64,000 nt of DNA from Clostridium sp. KNHs214 (GTDB lineage: Bacteria > Bacillota > Clostridia > Clostridiales > Clostridiaceae): NCBI RefSeq assembly GCF_000744935.1, contig NZ_JQMW01000011.1, positions 558,001 through 622,000 on the forward strand. Reading direction: 5' to 3'. The translations under genes and the position numbers were made by a program. The notes under the pieces are model-generated. The model had not been told where the DNA came from. It worked only from the letters and a program-made list of their open reading frames with translations, and searched no databases. Shown piece by piece: positions 1 through 9,616 of this stretch. Position 1 is the first letter of the stretch; the number at the start of each line of letters is the position of its first letter.

Positions 1-805
<805 letters not shown>

Positions 806-940
806 CTATCCCTTTTAAAAACGGTCTAAAACTATTCTACCTTTTACTCATTGTATTTTCAACTAATATTATGTACTATGTATTTAGTTTTTTTTAATAT
901 TTTTTAAACAAGCTTTATAATATGAAAAATATAAAAATAA

Positions 941-964
941 GAGCCTATTCAAACCGAATAGACT
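941..964 (-). terminator. Terminator of the dipeptidase operon
   Basis: Inverted repeat GAGCCTATTC / GAATAGACTC just downstream of the dipeptidase stop. On the minus strand it is followed by a T-rich tract (TTATTTTTATATTTTT), the usual intrinsic terminator form. Confidence 0.8.
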
Positions 965-981
965 CCTTAATTATTTTATCA

Positions 982-2373
982 TTATTTTGCTAATTCATAT
1001 ATAGAATGAGCATATATTTTAGCATTTAAAATTAAATCTTCTATTTCTATATATTCATTTGGTTGATGATCAAGATCAGGCTTTCCTGGGAATATAGGTC
1101 CATATGCAACTATATTAGGCATCTCTTTTGCATAAGTACCTCCACCTATAGATATAAGTTTAGCCTCTTCACCAGTTTGCTCAGCATAAACCTTTTGTAG
1201 TGATTTTATTAAAGAATGATTTGGATCAAAGTATAGTGGCTCTTGATGACCAAAGTTTTCTACTCTAATTCCAGTACCTTCTATTTTAGTATTAAACGGA
1301 TTCATCATATCTTCTAGCTTGCTAGTAACTGGATATCTTAAATTTAAAGTAATCATTGCTTTTTCTTCAGTTATATCTACTACTCCTACATTAAATGAAA
1401 GTTTTCCTGATGCCTCGTCTTCTAAGCATATTCCAAAAGACTCTCCATGAGTCTCCATACCAACATTTTCATTCATAAATCTTACAAAATCTATTGCATC
1501 ACATTTATCGAATTCCAATGTTGAAAGAAATGCAAATAACTGCATTATAGCATTTTTTCCTAAGTGTGGTAAACTTCCATGAGCTGACATACCTATAGAT
1601 TTAATTATTACGTTATTTCCATTAACTTCTACAGTCATTTCATATCCTGTTTTTTTAGCAAATTCTTCTACAGATTTAATTATAGCCTCAGTATCTTTAG
1701 CTACAAGCTCAGCACTACATTTATCTGGAACCATATTAGCAGCATTTCCACCTTTTATGTTCTTTATAACTATATCTCCTGTAGATTTGTTATTTAAATC
1801 TTTAACTATGTTGAATATAGTTATTCCCTTTTCGCCATTGATTATTGGATATTGAGCATCAGGGGTAAATCCAGCCGCTGGTGCTTTTTCCTTCTCTAAA
1901 TAATGTTCAATTTCCTTGCTTCCTGTTTCTTCATTTGTTCCATAAATTATTCTTACTCTTTTATTTAATTTTAATCCTGCATCCTTTATAGCTTTTAATC
2001 CATAAAGCGCTGCCATTATAGGTCCTTTATCATCTAAAGTTCCTCTTGCATACATTTTTCCATCATGTATTTCAGCTGCATATGGAGGATACATCCAGCC
2101 ATCTCCTTCTGGAACTACATCTAAGTGTCCTAGTACAGCTACATAATCTTCACCTTCACCATACTCAGCATATCCTACATAGTTATCTAAGTTAACTGTT
2201 TTAAATCCTAATTTTTCACTTATTTTAAGTGCACATTCTAAAGCCTTTGCTGGGCCTTCTCCAAAGGGCATTCCTGGTTTAGCTTTTCCTTCAACACTTT
2301 TAATTTTAAGTAATTCTTGAGTTGATGCTATAAGTTCATCTTTCATTTGGTCAATTCTTTTATTAATTTCCAC
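982..2373 (-). CDS. pepV: M20 family dipeptidase, PepV/Sapep type
   Basis: 463 residues, normal for PepV-type zinc dipeptidases, which hydrolyse a broad range of dipeptides in the cytosol. The metal-site motifs are present: GHLDVVPEGDGW near residue 82 (His and the following Asp), GTLDDKGP near 112 (bridging Asp), and GTNEETGS near 145 (catalytic and metal-binding Glu pair). The C-terminal part carries GGGTYAKEMPN and the final metal His in the DHQPNE stretch. It lies 20 bp downstream of the PqqD-like gene and ends at a terminator, so the two are probably co-transcribed. With the OPT transporter upstream it fits uptake and breakdown of small peptides. Exact substrate range is unknown. Confidence 0.93.
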   Translation of the reverse strand: MEINKRIDQMKDELIASTQELLKIKSVEGKAKPGMPFGEGPAKALECALKISEKLGFKTVNLDNYVGYAEYGEGEDYVAVLGHLDVVPEGDGWMYPPYAAEIHDGKMYARGTLDDKGPIMAALYGLKAIKDAGLKLNKRVRIIYGTNEETGSKEIEHYLEKEKAPAAGFTPDAQYPIINGEKGITIFNIVKDLNNKSTGDIVIKNIKGGNAANMVPDKCSAELVAKDTEAIIKSVEEFAKKTGYEMTVEVNGNNVIIKSIGMSAHGSLPHLGKNAIMQLFAFLSTLEFDKCDAIDFVRFMNENVGMETHGESFGICLEDEASGKLSFNVGVVDITEEKAMITLNLRYPVTSKLEDMMNPFNTKIEGTGIRVENFGHQEPLYFDPNHSLIKSLQKVYAEQTGEEAKLISIGGGTYAKEMPNIVAYGPIFPGKPDLDHQPNEYIEIEDLILNAKIYAHSIYELAK

Positions 2374-2393
2374 TGTATTACCCCCTATATATT

Positions 2394-2798
2394 TTAATTT
2401 TTAAAATAAATCCATCCTTTTTTATTTAAATATCTCATGTACATTATAAGCCTTTCATAAATAGGATGACAAGTTTCCTTGAAATCCTCTTCATTTAAAT
2501 TTTTATATTCTGCTTTAATTTCAGAGATATTCAGTAATATCTTTCCTATATCATATATAGTATTATTACCATCCATAGATTCCCATACTATTGTTCCAAG
2601 TTTATCTAACTTAATATCACTGACCGCAGGCTTTTTAACAAGCCATCTTAAAAACCTCTCAATTATCTTATTATGATAAAATATTAAATATATATTCCCA
2701 TTTCTTTTTTCCCAATGTTTATGTTTTTTTATTGGAATATATAGCAAAAAATTATCATTTAATTTTTTATCTTCATTAATAATATTATTATTATTCAA
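2394..2798 (-). CDS. PqqD-like small protein (RRE-type fold)
   Basis: 134 residues from a TTG start at 2798, with an AGAGGG site about 8 bases upstream. The middle segment DKLGTIVWESMDGNNTIYDI matches the PqqD family pattern (L-x-x-x-G-x-x-I-W-x-x-x-D-G-x-x-T-I), a winged-helix peptide-chaperone fold also used as the RiPP recognition element. No radical SAM partner or precursor peptide is next to it, so a role in peptide modification is not supported here. The stop is 20 bp before pepV, suggesting one transcript. The N-terminal 45 residues are polar and basic with no signal peptide. Function unknown beyond the fold assignment. Confidence 0.7.
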   Translation of the reverse strand: MNNNNIINEDKKLNDNFLLYIPIKKHKHWEKRNGNIYLIFYHNKIIERFLRWLVKKPAVSDIKLDKLGTIVWESMDGNNTIYDIGKILLNISEIKAEYKNLNEEDFKETCHPIYERLIMYMRYLNKKGWIYFKN

Positions 2799-3010
2799 AA
2801 TTTATACCCTCTCTTATGATTGTAACTTCAATATATAACGCGGAATGTAGATTGAAATTCGCAAGGAATTTCCTCAATATTATATTTAAAAACTCCTTTT
2901 GAAGTTTTATCCTTCATTTTAAATCTTATATTTTTATTTTATATCCACAAAAATTGAATTAATATTTTTTCATATGTAATTATATATTACGAATTATAAG
3001 ATTGTAAACT

Positions 3011-3055
3011 TGCCCTAGCCACAAGAGTACGAGGTTTTACGGGATGAATTATAAA
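3011..3055 (+). repeat. Copy 1 of a ~45-nt motif next to a terminator
   Basis: Contains GCCCTAGCCACAAGAGTACG followed by AGGTTTTACGGGATGAATTA. The same core (GAGGTTTTACGG with the flanking GCCCTA and TGA-TTATAAA) is found at 25529-25572, in both cases immediately before a strong hairpin. Confidence 0.65.
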
Positions 3056-3103
3056 GAGCATATTGGCTATAATATTATACCTTATAGCCAATAGCTCTTT
3101 TAT
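3054..3103. terminator. Terminator downstream of the OPT transporter
   Basis: Long stem AGAGC-ATATTGGCTATAA / TTATAGCCAAT-AGCTCT around an AT-rich loop, just past the OPT gene stop. T-rich flank CTTTTATTT on the plus side; it may work in both directions. Confidence 0.75.
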
Positions 3104-3116
3104 TTACATTATAATA

Positions 3117-5072
3117 TTATTTAGCAACTTCTTCTACTTTAGATGAGAATCTATATATCCATAATCCTAAAATCAAGAATGCAACTAAAGCTGTCCATGA
3201 ACTTTCTGCAAAAGCAGGTATAATCTTTGGTCCCACCATAATCCTTGATGCTATAGTAACTCCTCCAACTTTTATAGCTGTTAACACTGCTATAACTATG
3301 CCCATAAGAGCATCTCCTGCCACAAGTCCTGAAGAAAGAAGAATTCCTCTTTCTGTTTGAATTTTCCCTTGTGCTTCGTTATTTTTAAACTTTTTATCTA
3401 CAAGAGTTCTTATTATTCCACCAAACAATACTGCTGCACTTAAATGTATTGGAAGGTATAAACCTAATGCCACTGGAAGTATTGGAAGATCTGCTAGTGC
3501 ACAGAATATTCCTATTATAGCTCCAACAAATACTAGAGCCCATGGAAGCTGTGCCGTCATAACTCCTTTAACAACCATAGACATAAGCATAGCTTGTGGT
3601 GCTGGTATTGCTTTTGTTCCCATACCATAAGTAGCATTTAACATTAATAATACTCCACCAGCTGCTGCAGATGATATAACAACTCCTGCATACATACCCC
3701 ACTCAACTCTTTTTGGTGTTCCACCTATTATATAAGTTGTCTTTAAACTTTGAGCAGCTCCACCAGCAACTGCTATTCCTATACAAACTATAGCACCAGC
3801 TGTAATAGCTACAAGCATTCCTGCATTTCCAGTATATCCAGTAGCTTTTAACACTGCTGTTACAAATAGCAATGTAGCAATGGTCATACCAGATACCGGG
3901 TTATTTGAAACTCCAATTATACCAGCCATTCTAGCTGACACAACTGCAAAGAAAAATGAGAATAACACTACAAGTATTGATCCAATAATGCCTAATCTTA
4001 GCATTGGCAATAACCAGCATAATAAAAATACTAACACTGCCCCACCTAATACCCAAGACATCGGTGTATCTATATCTGTTCTCTTAATATTTTCATTTTC
4101 ATCTTGTGCTCCGCCTACTCCTGCCATAGCTGTTTTAAAGGATTTTATTATAGTAGGAAGTGATCTGCCAAGACTTATAAATCCCCCTGCTGCAACAGCA
4201 CCAGCTCCTATATATCTAATATATTTACTCCATATTGCCCAAGCATCCATATTTGCTATTAATTCTGTTGATGGAAATAGTGGCGCTGCAAGTCCTGCTC
4301 CAACGTATTTTATTAAAGGTATAAGTCCAAACCAAGCCACTAGTGCTCCACCAAACATGTATAAAGCTACTTCTATACCAACTATATATCCAACACCAGC
4401 TATTGACGCCATAGCATTAAACCCAAATATTGTATTCTGCATTGGTGCTATGGTCCATTCTGGTGCCTCTTTCCATAATGCTAAACCACTAGAGAAGAAT
4501 TTAAATACTCCTCCACCTAGTAAACCAGTCATAACTGTCTTAAAGCCTGATCCACCTTCCATTCCTGTAACAAGAACTTCTGATGCTGCCATTCCCTCTG
4601 GGAACACTAATTCCCCATGTTGTTCTACTATCAAGTATTTTCTAAAAGGGACAACAAATAGTATACCCAAAAGTCCTCCTATAGATGTACATACAACTAT
4701 AGTTGTAAGGCTTAATTTCATTCCCCACATTATAATTGCTGGAAGTGTAAATATAATACCCCCGGCTATAGACTCTCCCATAGATGCTATAGACTGTATC
4801 ATATTTGCTTCTAAAATATTGTTTCTTTTAAAAACTATTTTTAGCATACCTGCACCTAATATCGATGCTGGAATTCCTGCCGCTATTGTAAGTCCAACCT
4901 GCAAACCTAAGTAAACATTTGCCGCAGCAAAAACGATTGCAAATATACAACCTATTGCTATAGAAACTAAAGTCGTCTCTGGCATTGCTTCACTAGTAGG
5001 TACAAAAGGAACATAATCTTCGCCTTTTATTCCACCATAAGCAGTGTGAGAAAGTTTTCTCTTTTGTTCCAT
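3117..5072 (-). CDS. OPT family oligopeptide transporter
   Basis: 651 residues of alternating hydrophobic segments (roughly 14-16 membrane helices), starting at ATG 5072 behind an AGGGAGG site. The sequence resembles the bacterial oligopeptide transporter (OPT) family: N-terminal YVPFVPTSEAMPETT, GLQVGLTIAAGIPASI at about 55-70, a MGESIAGGIIFTLPA stretch, and LVFPEGMAASEVLVTG near 155. Members are proton-coupled importers of small peptides in the cell membrane. It stands alone between a 590-bp upstream gap and a terminator. Nearby pepV and its partner suggest peptide use as a nutrient. Substrate (di-, tri- or longer peptides, or metal chelates as in some OPT proteins) cannot be told from sequence. 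Confidence 0.92.
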   Translation of the reverse strand: MEQKRKLSHTAYGGIKGEDYVPFVPTSEAMPETTLVSIAIGCIFAIVFAAANVYLGLQVGLTIAAGIPASILGAGMLKIVFKRNNILEANMIQSIASMGESIAGGIIFTLPAIIMWGMKLSLTTIVVCTSIGGLLGILFVVPFRKYLIVEQHGELVFPEGMAASEVLVTGMEGGSGFKTVMTGLLGGGVFKFFSSGLALWKEAPEWTIAPMQNTIFGFNAMASIAGVGYIVGIEVALYMFGGALVAWFGLIPLIKYVGAGLAAPLFPSTELIANMDAWAIWSKYIRYIGAGAVAAGGFISLGRSLPTIIKSFKTAMAGVGGAQDENENIKRTDIDTPMSWVLGGAVLVFLLCWLLPMLRLGIIGSILVVLFSFFFAVVSARMAGIIGVSNNPVSGMTIATLLFVTAVLKATGYTGNAGMLVAITAGAIVCIGIAVAGGAAQSLKTTYIIGGTPKRVEWGMYAGVVISSAAAGGVLLMLNATYGMGTKAIPAPQAMLMSMVVKGVMTAQLPWALVFVGAIIGIFCALADLPILPVALGLYLPIHLSAAVLFGGIIRTLVDKKFKNNEAQGKIQTERGILLSSGLVAGDALMGIVIAVLTAIKVGGVTIASRIMVGPKIIPAFAESSWTALVAFLILGLWIYRFSSKVEEVAK

Positions 5073-5520
5073 TTCTTTTATCCTCCCTTATTAGGTAATT
5101 GTTTTCAGCACTTTTAGAACTAATAATCAGTTGGAAATATTCTTGAAATTTCTAGTTCTTAAGCTATTTTATAATATCATAAATTTAACAAAATATCAAT
5201 CTCGAAATAAGTCGATTATTGAAAATACTACTTATTTTATTAATTTTTTCGTCATTTTTTTAGTTTTTTCTTTTATTTCAAAACATTTTTGTTTTTTTGT
5301 CTTTCTTGTATCCAATATTTTTATAAACTATTTATTCAAATTAAAATTTTTCTAAAATAAAAAATACTCTAAATTGTACTTACTTAAGTTTTATCCTTTA
5401 ATCATATTTATATTTATTTTGCTTAAAGAAATAAATTTTATAGCAAGCATATTATTGGAAATAATACATAAATTACATTTAAATCAATTATTTGAATATA
5501 CAAACTATTACATTAATTTT

Positions 5521-5549
5521 TTGACATTTCAAAAAATTAATAGTAAAAT
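5521..5549 (+). promoter_or_regulatory. Sigma-A-like promoter of the 2-hydroxyacyl-CoA dehydratase-like operon
   Basis: TTGACA at 5521-5526, 17-bp spacer, TAAAAT at 5544-5549. Transcription would start near 5556, giving a leader of about 110 nt that contains the hairpin at 5611-5632. Confidence 0.65.
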
Positions 5550-5610
5550 AAAATGGAAGTTATTCATATTTTGTAAGAGTTTTGTATAATTCTCTTTCAA
5601 ATTTTTAAAT

Positions 5611-5632
5611 AAGGGGCTCCCCCCCTTTTTTT
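5611..5632 (+). terminator. Leader terminator-like hairpin (possible attenuator)
   Basis: AAGGGG, loop CTCCC, CCCCTT followed by a run of T. It lies between the promoter at 5521 and the TTG start at 5667, so it would stop the operon's own transcript. The C-run can also pair with AAAGGGG at 5652-5658, which is the ribosome-binding site. Confidence 0.55.
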
Positions 5633-5666
5633 ATATTATGAATACTAATCTAAAGGGGCGATTTAA

Positions 5667-6935
5667 TTGGATATAATAAGCTTTTACGGAAATATAATTA
5701 AAAAAAATGTACAAACTAATCCTAATCTATCTTCAGGTTTAATTAAATTTGGATTAACTCTAGAGGAAAAAAGAACTCGTTTATTTCCTGATAAAAATTT
5801 ACCCCCTTCGCTTCAGTACTTAAACACTATCTGTGTAAAATATATATTAGAACCTCTAAAAAATCCAAATAGATCTGCTTTTGTAAATCTATTTGCACCT
5901 ACAGAAATTCTACAAGCTATGAAAGTATACCCTTTATTTGTAGAAGGTTTTTCTTCTTTTCTCTCTGGACTTCAATGTGAAGAAACTTTTATAAATATAG
6001 AAGAGGCTAGTGGCCTAGGAGAAACCCTCTGCAGCTACCATAAAGCCTTTTTAGGAGCAATTGAATCAAAAGTTTTACCTAAACCCCTATTTTCCACCGC
6101 TTCCTCCATAATATGTGATGCCAATATAAACACATTTAGATATGCGGCTTCTAAATATAATATTCCATTTTACAGTATAGATATTCCCTATGAGTACTCT
6201 AAAGATGCAGAAATATATGTAATAGATCAGCTTAAAGAATTAATTGAATTTATGGAAGATTTATTAGGAGAACCTTTAAATTATGAATTACTTAAAGAAA
6301 TTATAGATAGGGAAAATAGAAGTAAGAAACTTTTAAAAGAGCATTATAAAGAATTAAAATATAAATATTTTCCCAATACATTAACAATGGAAATGTACAA
6401 GCTTTTTGCTTCCCATGTGTCCATAGGCAGGGAAGAAACTTTAAAATTCTATGAAATGCTTTTAGAAGACGTAAAGAATTCACCTAATTGTGATAAAAAT
6501 ACTAAGAGAATTTTTTGGGTACACTTGTTGCCCTTTTATCACAAAACTTTAAGGGATTATTTTAATTTTAGCAGTGATTATCAAATATTAACTTGTGACT
6601 TAAACTTCGACTATATGGAAGAAATGGATATATCAAACCCTTTAGCTTCTTTAAGTAAAAAAATGATTTACAATCAATATAACGGAATGTTTCAAAGAAA
6701 AATTGATAATATTTTAGAAATGTATAAATCTCTAAATGCAGATGGAGTAATAAACTTTTGTCAATGGGGATGCAAACAATCCAGTGGCGGAGTGCAACTT
6801 TTAAAAAATGCTCTTGCGAAAGAAAACATACCTTTTATTTCTATAGATGGGGATGGAATAGATAGACGAAATAGTTCTTCTGGACAGATAAAAACTAGAC
6901 TAGAAGCCTTTTTAGAAATGTGGCAAAATTTTTAG
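5667..6935 (+). CDS. 2-hydroxyacyl-CoA dehydratase (HgdB/BcrC) family Fe-S protein, possibly double-cubane type
   Basis: 422 residues from a TTG start at 5667, with AAAGGGG about 8 bases upstream. The chain fits the D-component family of 2-hydroxyacyl-CoA dehydratases and benzoyl-CoA reductases. It has eight Cys (56, 104, 122, 150, 275, 310, 365, 369). C122 sits in GLGETLCSYHKA, C150 in SSIICDAN, and C365/C369 form CQWGCKQSSGG; the protein ends with GQIKTRLEAF. The gene is followed 11 bases later by a fused activase. A single subunit plus reductase, with more Cys than the three per subunit used for a [4Fe-4S] cluster, recalls the double-cubane-cluster proteins of Firmicutes, which use ATP-driven electrons to reduce small molecules. 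That subgroup assignment is inference; a plain dehydratase subunit remains possible. Confidence 0.75.
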   Translation: MDIISFYGNIIKKNVQTNPNLSSGLIKFGLTLEEKRTRLFPDKNLPPSLQYLNTICVKYILEPLKNPNRSAFVNLFAPTEILQAMKVYPLFVEGFSSFLSGLQCEETFINIEEASGLGETLCSYHKAFLGAIESKVLPKPLFSTASSIICDANINTFRYAASKYNIPFYSIDIPYEYSKDAEIYVIDQLKELIEFMEDLLGEPLNYELLKEIIDRENRSKKLLKEHYKELKYKYFPNTLTMEMYKLFASHVSIGREETLKFYEMLLEDVKNSPNCDKNTKRIFWVHLLPFYHKTLRDYFNFSSDYQILTCDLNFDYMEEMDISNPLASLSKKMIYNQYNGMFQRKIDNILEMYKSLNADGVINFCQWGCKQSSGGVQLLKNALAKENIPFISIDGDGIDRRNSSSGQIKTRLEAFLEMWQNF

Positions 6936-6946
6936 GGGGTGATTTT

Positions 6947-8743
6947 ATGATAGGATATTTATGCAAATATACACCTATTCACATAATACAAAGCTTTGGT
7001 GAATACACATATAAATTGAATCCTCAAATACACACTTTTAATAAATGCAATTATTTAACCCATAACAATATGTGTTCCTATGTAAAAGCTGTAATAGAAG
7101 AATGCTATGAAAAAAATATAGATAAAATTGTTTTAGTGAACTGCTGCGACAGTATCAGACGATTGTACGATATAATGAAGAATGATCCTTTATTTAAATT
7201 TGTATACTTAATTGATATGCCAAGAAAACTTAATAATAATTCCTATAGACTTTTTAACAATGAAGTTTTTAAATTTATATCTTCTTTAGAAAATCACCTT
7301 CATAAACCTTTTTCCATAGAATGTTTTTTAAAGGCTTTGGATGCTGAAAAAAATATCAATACTCAAAGCTTTAAAGAAATTCCTAAGAATACTCTACTGA
7401 TAGCTGGAGCCAGACTGGAGAATTATCTACTAAAAACTATTAAAAGTAAAGGTTATTCAATTTTTGATATAACTTGTACAAATAATCAATCCATTTTAAA
7501 TGAAACATTAGCCTTAAAAAACTCATTGACTTCCTCAAAAGAATCACTAACCTTATCACAAGAAACATTGATAATGAATTACTGTAAGGATATATTAAAC
7601 CAATTCCCTTGCATGAGAATGTGTGATATAAACGAAAGATATAATTTAATAGAGAAAAATAAAGAAAATATTAAAGGAATAATTTATCATACAATAAAAT
7701 TTTGTGATTATTATTCCTTTGACTACACCTATTTTAAAAACAATATAGATATACCTATTTTAAAAATAGATACGGATTTCTTAATACAAAGTGAAGGTCA
7801 AATTAAAACAAGATTAGAAGCCTTTGCAGAGTCCCTTAAACTTCAAAACATAAATGGTGGTATTGAAAAAACAGTAAATACTAAAAAGCACATAGTAACC
7901 ATTAAGAAAAATATAACAACCACTGAAGAACTCATGGCAAGTACTAAAGATTCTAATGCTTTTTTCGCAGGCATAGACAGTGGTTCCACCTCTACAAATG
8001 TAGTAATAGTGGATTGCCAAGGAAATATAATTTCATATTCTGTGGTTAGAACTGGTCCTAAGAGTATAGACGGAGCGAAAAAGTCCTTAAATGAGGCATT
8101 ATATAAATGTAACCTAAGTAAAGAAGATTTAAAATACATTGTTTCCACAGGATATGGTAGGGGTAACATTCCTTTTTCTCAGGAAGCTGTAACTGAAATA
8201 ACTTGCCATGCTAAAGGGGTCCATCATTTAAAAAAGGATGTTAGAACTGTTATCGATATAGGTGGTCAAGATAGTAAAGTAATAAAACTAGATGAAAATG
8301 GAAATGTAAAAGATTTTGCCATGAATGATAAATGTGCTGCGGGCACCGGCAGATTTCTAGAAAACATGTGTAAGATACTTGACATACCTATAGAGGACAT
8401 AGGTTCTCATTACCTAAAGTGGAATAAAGATTTAACTATAACTAGCATGTGCACTGTATTTGCAGAATCTGAGGTGGTTTCCTTAATAGCAGAAAACCAA
8501 GAAACAGCAAACATAGTTCACGGTCTATGTAAATCTGTATCTACAAGAGTTCTTTCTCTTGTAAATAGGGTTCAAAAATCTGGTGAAATAATGATGACTG
8601 GCGGTGTTGCTAAAAATATAGGGATAGTAAAATCTCTTGAAGCTCTAACTGACCAAAACATATTTGTTCCAGAGGAGCCTCAAATAGTTGGAGCCCTTGG
8701 AGCTGCTCTGTTCGCTAAAGAAATTTTTTTTAGCAATCACTAA
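6947..8743 (+). CDS. Fusion of a dehydratase D-component-like domain with a BadF/HgdC activase ATPase
   Basis: 598 residues. The start is ATG 6947, directly behind AGGGGGTGAT; a longer in-frame start is upstream of this site and unlikely. Residues 1 to about 290 form a degenerate HgdB-like domain ending in GQIKTRLEAF, the same motif that closes the previous protein. Residues about 345-598 are the ASKHA-type activase: FAGIDSGSTSTNVVIV (phosphate 1), STGYGR, DIGGQDSKVI (phosphate 2), CAAGTGRF and SMCTVFAESEV (the two Cys that bridge a [4Fe-4S] cluster in an HgdC dimer), and MTGGVAKN (adenosine loop). It should couple ATP hydrolysis to low-potential electron transfer to the partner protein. The fusion architecture is visible; the acceptor chemistry is inferred. 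Confidence 0.8.
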   Translation: MIGYLCKYTPIHIIQSFGEYTYKLNPQIHTFNKCNYLTHNNMCSYVKAVIEECYEKNIDKIVLVNCCDSIRRLYDIMKNDPLFKFVYLIDMPRKLNNNSYRLFNNEVFKFISSLENHLHKPFSIECFLKALDAEKNINTQSFKEIPKNTLLIAGARLENYLLKTIKSKGYSIFDITCTNNQSILNETLALKNSLTSSKESLTLSQETLIMNYCKDILNQFPCMRMCDINERYNLIEKNKENIKGIIYHTIKFCDYYSFDYTYFKNNIDIPILKIDTDFLIQSEGQIKTRLEAFAESLKLQNINGGIEKTVNTKKHIVTIKKNITTTEELMASTKDSNAFFAGIDSGSTSTNVVIVDCQGNIISYSVVRTGPKSIDGAKKSLNEALYKCNLSKEDLKYIVSTGYGRGNIPFSQEAVTEITCHAKGVHHLKKDVRTVIDIGGQDSKVIKLDENGNVKDFAMNDKCAAGTGRFLENMCKILDIPIEDIGSHYLKWNKDLTITSMCTVFAESEVVSLIAENQETANIVHGLCKSVSTRVLSLVNRVQKSGEIMMTGGVAKNIGIVKSLEALTDQNIFVPEEPQIVGALGAALFAKEIFFSNH

Positions 8744-8795
8744 TCCCCAGTACCCACTCTCCAAAATATCTTAATGTTATATTAAATATGGAAAA

Positions 8796-8838
8796 GTGGC
8801 AAGGTACCTCACATAAACAAATGTGATTTCCTTGCCAC
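8796..8838. terminator. Bidirectional terminator between convergent genes
   Basis: Stem GTGGCAAGG / CCTTGCCAC with an inner CACAT / ATGTG pair, between the plus-strand activase gene and the minus-strand signal peptidase gene. Confidence 0.75.
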
Positions 8839-8886
8839 TATTCTATAGAAACTCTATAGGAATTCTTTGATTTACATTTTATTGTA

Positions 8887-9396
8887 TCATTTCAATTTTC
8901 CCACCCTACTAAATGGAAATATAATAAAGTGAGCCTTTCCCTTAATATCATCTTTATCTATATATTTATTATTCCAATAACGAGCATCTAAAGAATTTGC
9001 TCTATTATCTCCCATAAATAAGAATTTATCCTTAGGAACTTGGAATGAAATATTTGCTTTTCCACCTGGATTCTTTACATAAGTTTCTGATTTTTTTTCA
9101 CCATTTAAATATACAGTTCCATCTTCTCCTACATCTATCTTATCTCCTGGTAGTCCTACAAGTCTCTTGATTAGCATGACTTTAAGCTCTTTTGAATAAA
9201 AAACTACCACATCACCTCGTTGCAGTTTTTCCTTATTATAAACCCTGGTAACACCTATTTTATCTCCAGGTTTTATTGTAGGATACATAGATTCTGTAGG
9301 CACAGATATAAAGAAAAATACAAACCTATTTATCAAAAAAGCCAGTACTAATGCCGCTAAAACCGGTACAATCCACTCCTTAAAAAAGCTTTTCAC
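8887..9396 (-). CDS. lepB: Signal peptidase I
   Basis: 169 residues from a GTG start at 9396 behind CAGGGGGTG; an ATG further upstream has no ribosome site. One N-terminal membrane helix (about 9-31) is followed by the catalytic region. Box B SVPTESMYPTI holds the nucleophile Ser36, and box D KVMLIKRLVGLPGDK holds the general base Lys76. Box E is MGDNRANSLDARYW. This is the Ser/Lys-dyad type I leader peptidase of Gram-positive bacteria, which cleaves signal peptides on the outer face of the membrane. It stands as a single gene. Clostridia often carry several copies, so it need not be the only one. Confidence 0.95.
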   Translation of the reverse strand: MKSFFKEWIVPVLAALVLAFLINRFVFFFISVPTESMYPTIKPGDKIGVTRVYNKEKLQRGDVVVFYSKELKVMLIKRLVGLPGDKIDVGEDGTVYLNGEKKSETYVKNPGGKANISFQVPKDKFLFMGDNRANSLDARYWNNKYIDKDDIKGKAHFIIFPFSRVGKLK

Positions 9397-9576
9397 AAAA
9401 TACACCCCCTGTAAGTCAGTGATTCTTAGCACACCAATAAATTCATATTATAATATAATACAAATTCAATTCCATTATATTTTATAAAACTAATTATAAC
9501 ATCATACAAAATATTATGCACTATAATTTCTAATATATTCCTATAAGGAAATAAAACCTTATTTATTAGATAAAAA

Positions 9577-9612
9577 AAGGCCCCCAAGCACCTTATTTGC
9601 TTAAAGACCTTT
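9577..9612 (-). terminator. Terminator of the TetR-linked membrane protein gene
   Basis: 14-bp stem on the minus strand (AAGGTCTTTAAGCA with TGCTTGGGGGCCTT, several G-U pairs), followed by TTTTTTTATC. Confidence 0.85.
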
Positions 9613-9616
9613 AGAT

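Larger units (their letters stand above)
2799..3116. other. Intergenic region with degenerate repeat
   Basis: No gene seen. Bases 2840-2910 (GAATGTAGATTGAA, then AAGGAATTTCCTCAAT) resemble 24012-24090, a probable dispersed non-coding repeat. Bases 3011-3055 carry a motif that recurs at 25529-25572. A terminator follows at 3054-3103. Confidence 0.6.
5073..5666. other. AT-rich intergenic region with leader of the dehydratase-like operon
   Basis: Divergent region between the OPT gene and the gene at 5667. Two short open frames occur (5131-5355 and 5374-5589), but both are very rich in Phe/Ile/Leu/Asn, lack a clear ribosome site and look like chance frames in T-rich DNA. The right part holds a sigma-A-like promoter (5521-5549) and a terminator-like hairpin (5611-5632). 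Confidence 0.6.

Noticed and set aside
3880-4914. Long plus-strand open frame opposite the OPT transporter
   Set aside because: It is the antisense of a strongly conserved membrane protein gene and has no domain pattern or ribosome site of its own.
5131-5589. Two small open frames upstream of the dehydratase-like operon
   Set aside because: Composition is almost only Phe, Ile, Leu, Asn, Lys and Tyr from T-rich DNA, there is no ribosome site, and the promoter at 5521 lies inside the second one.
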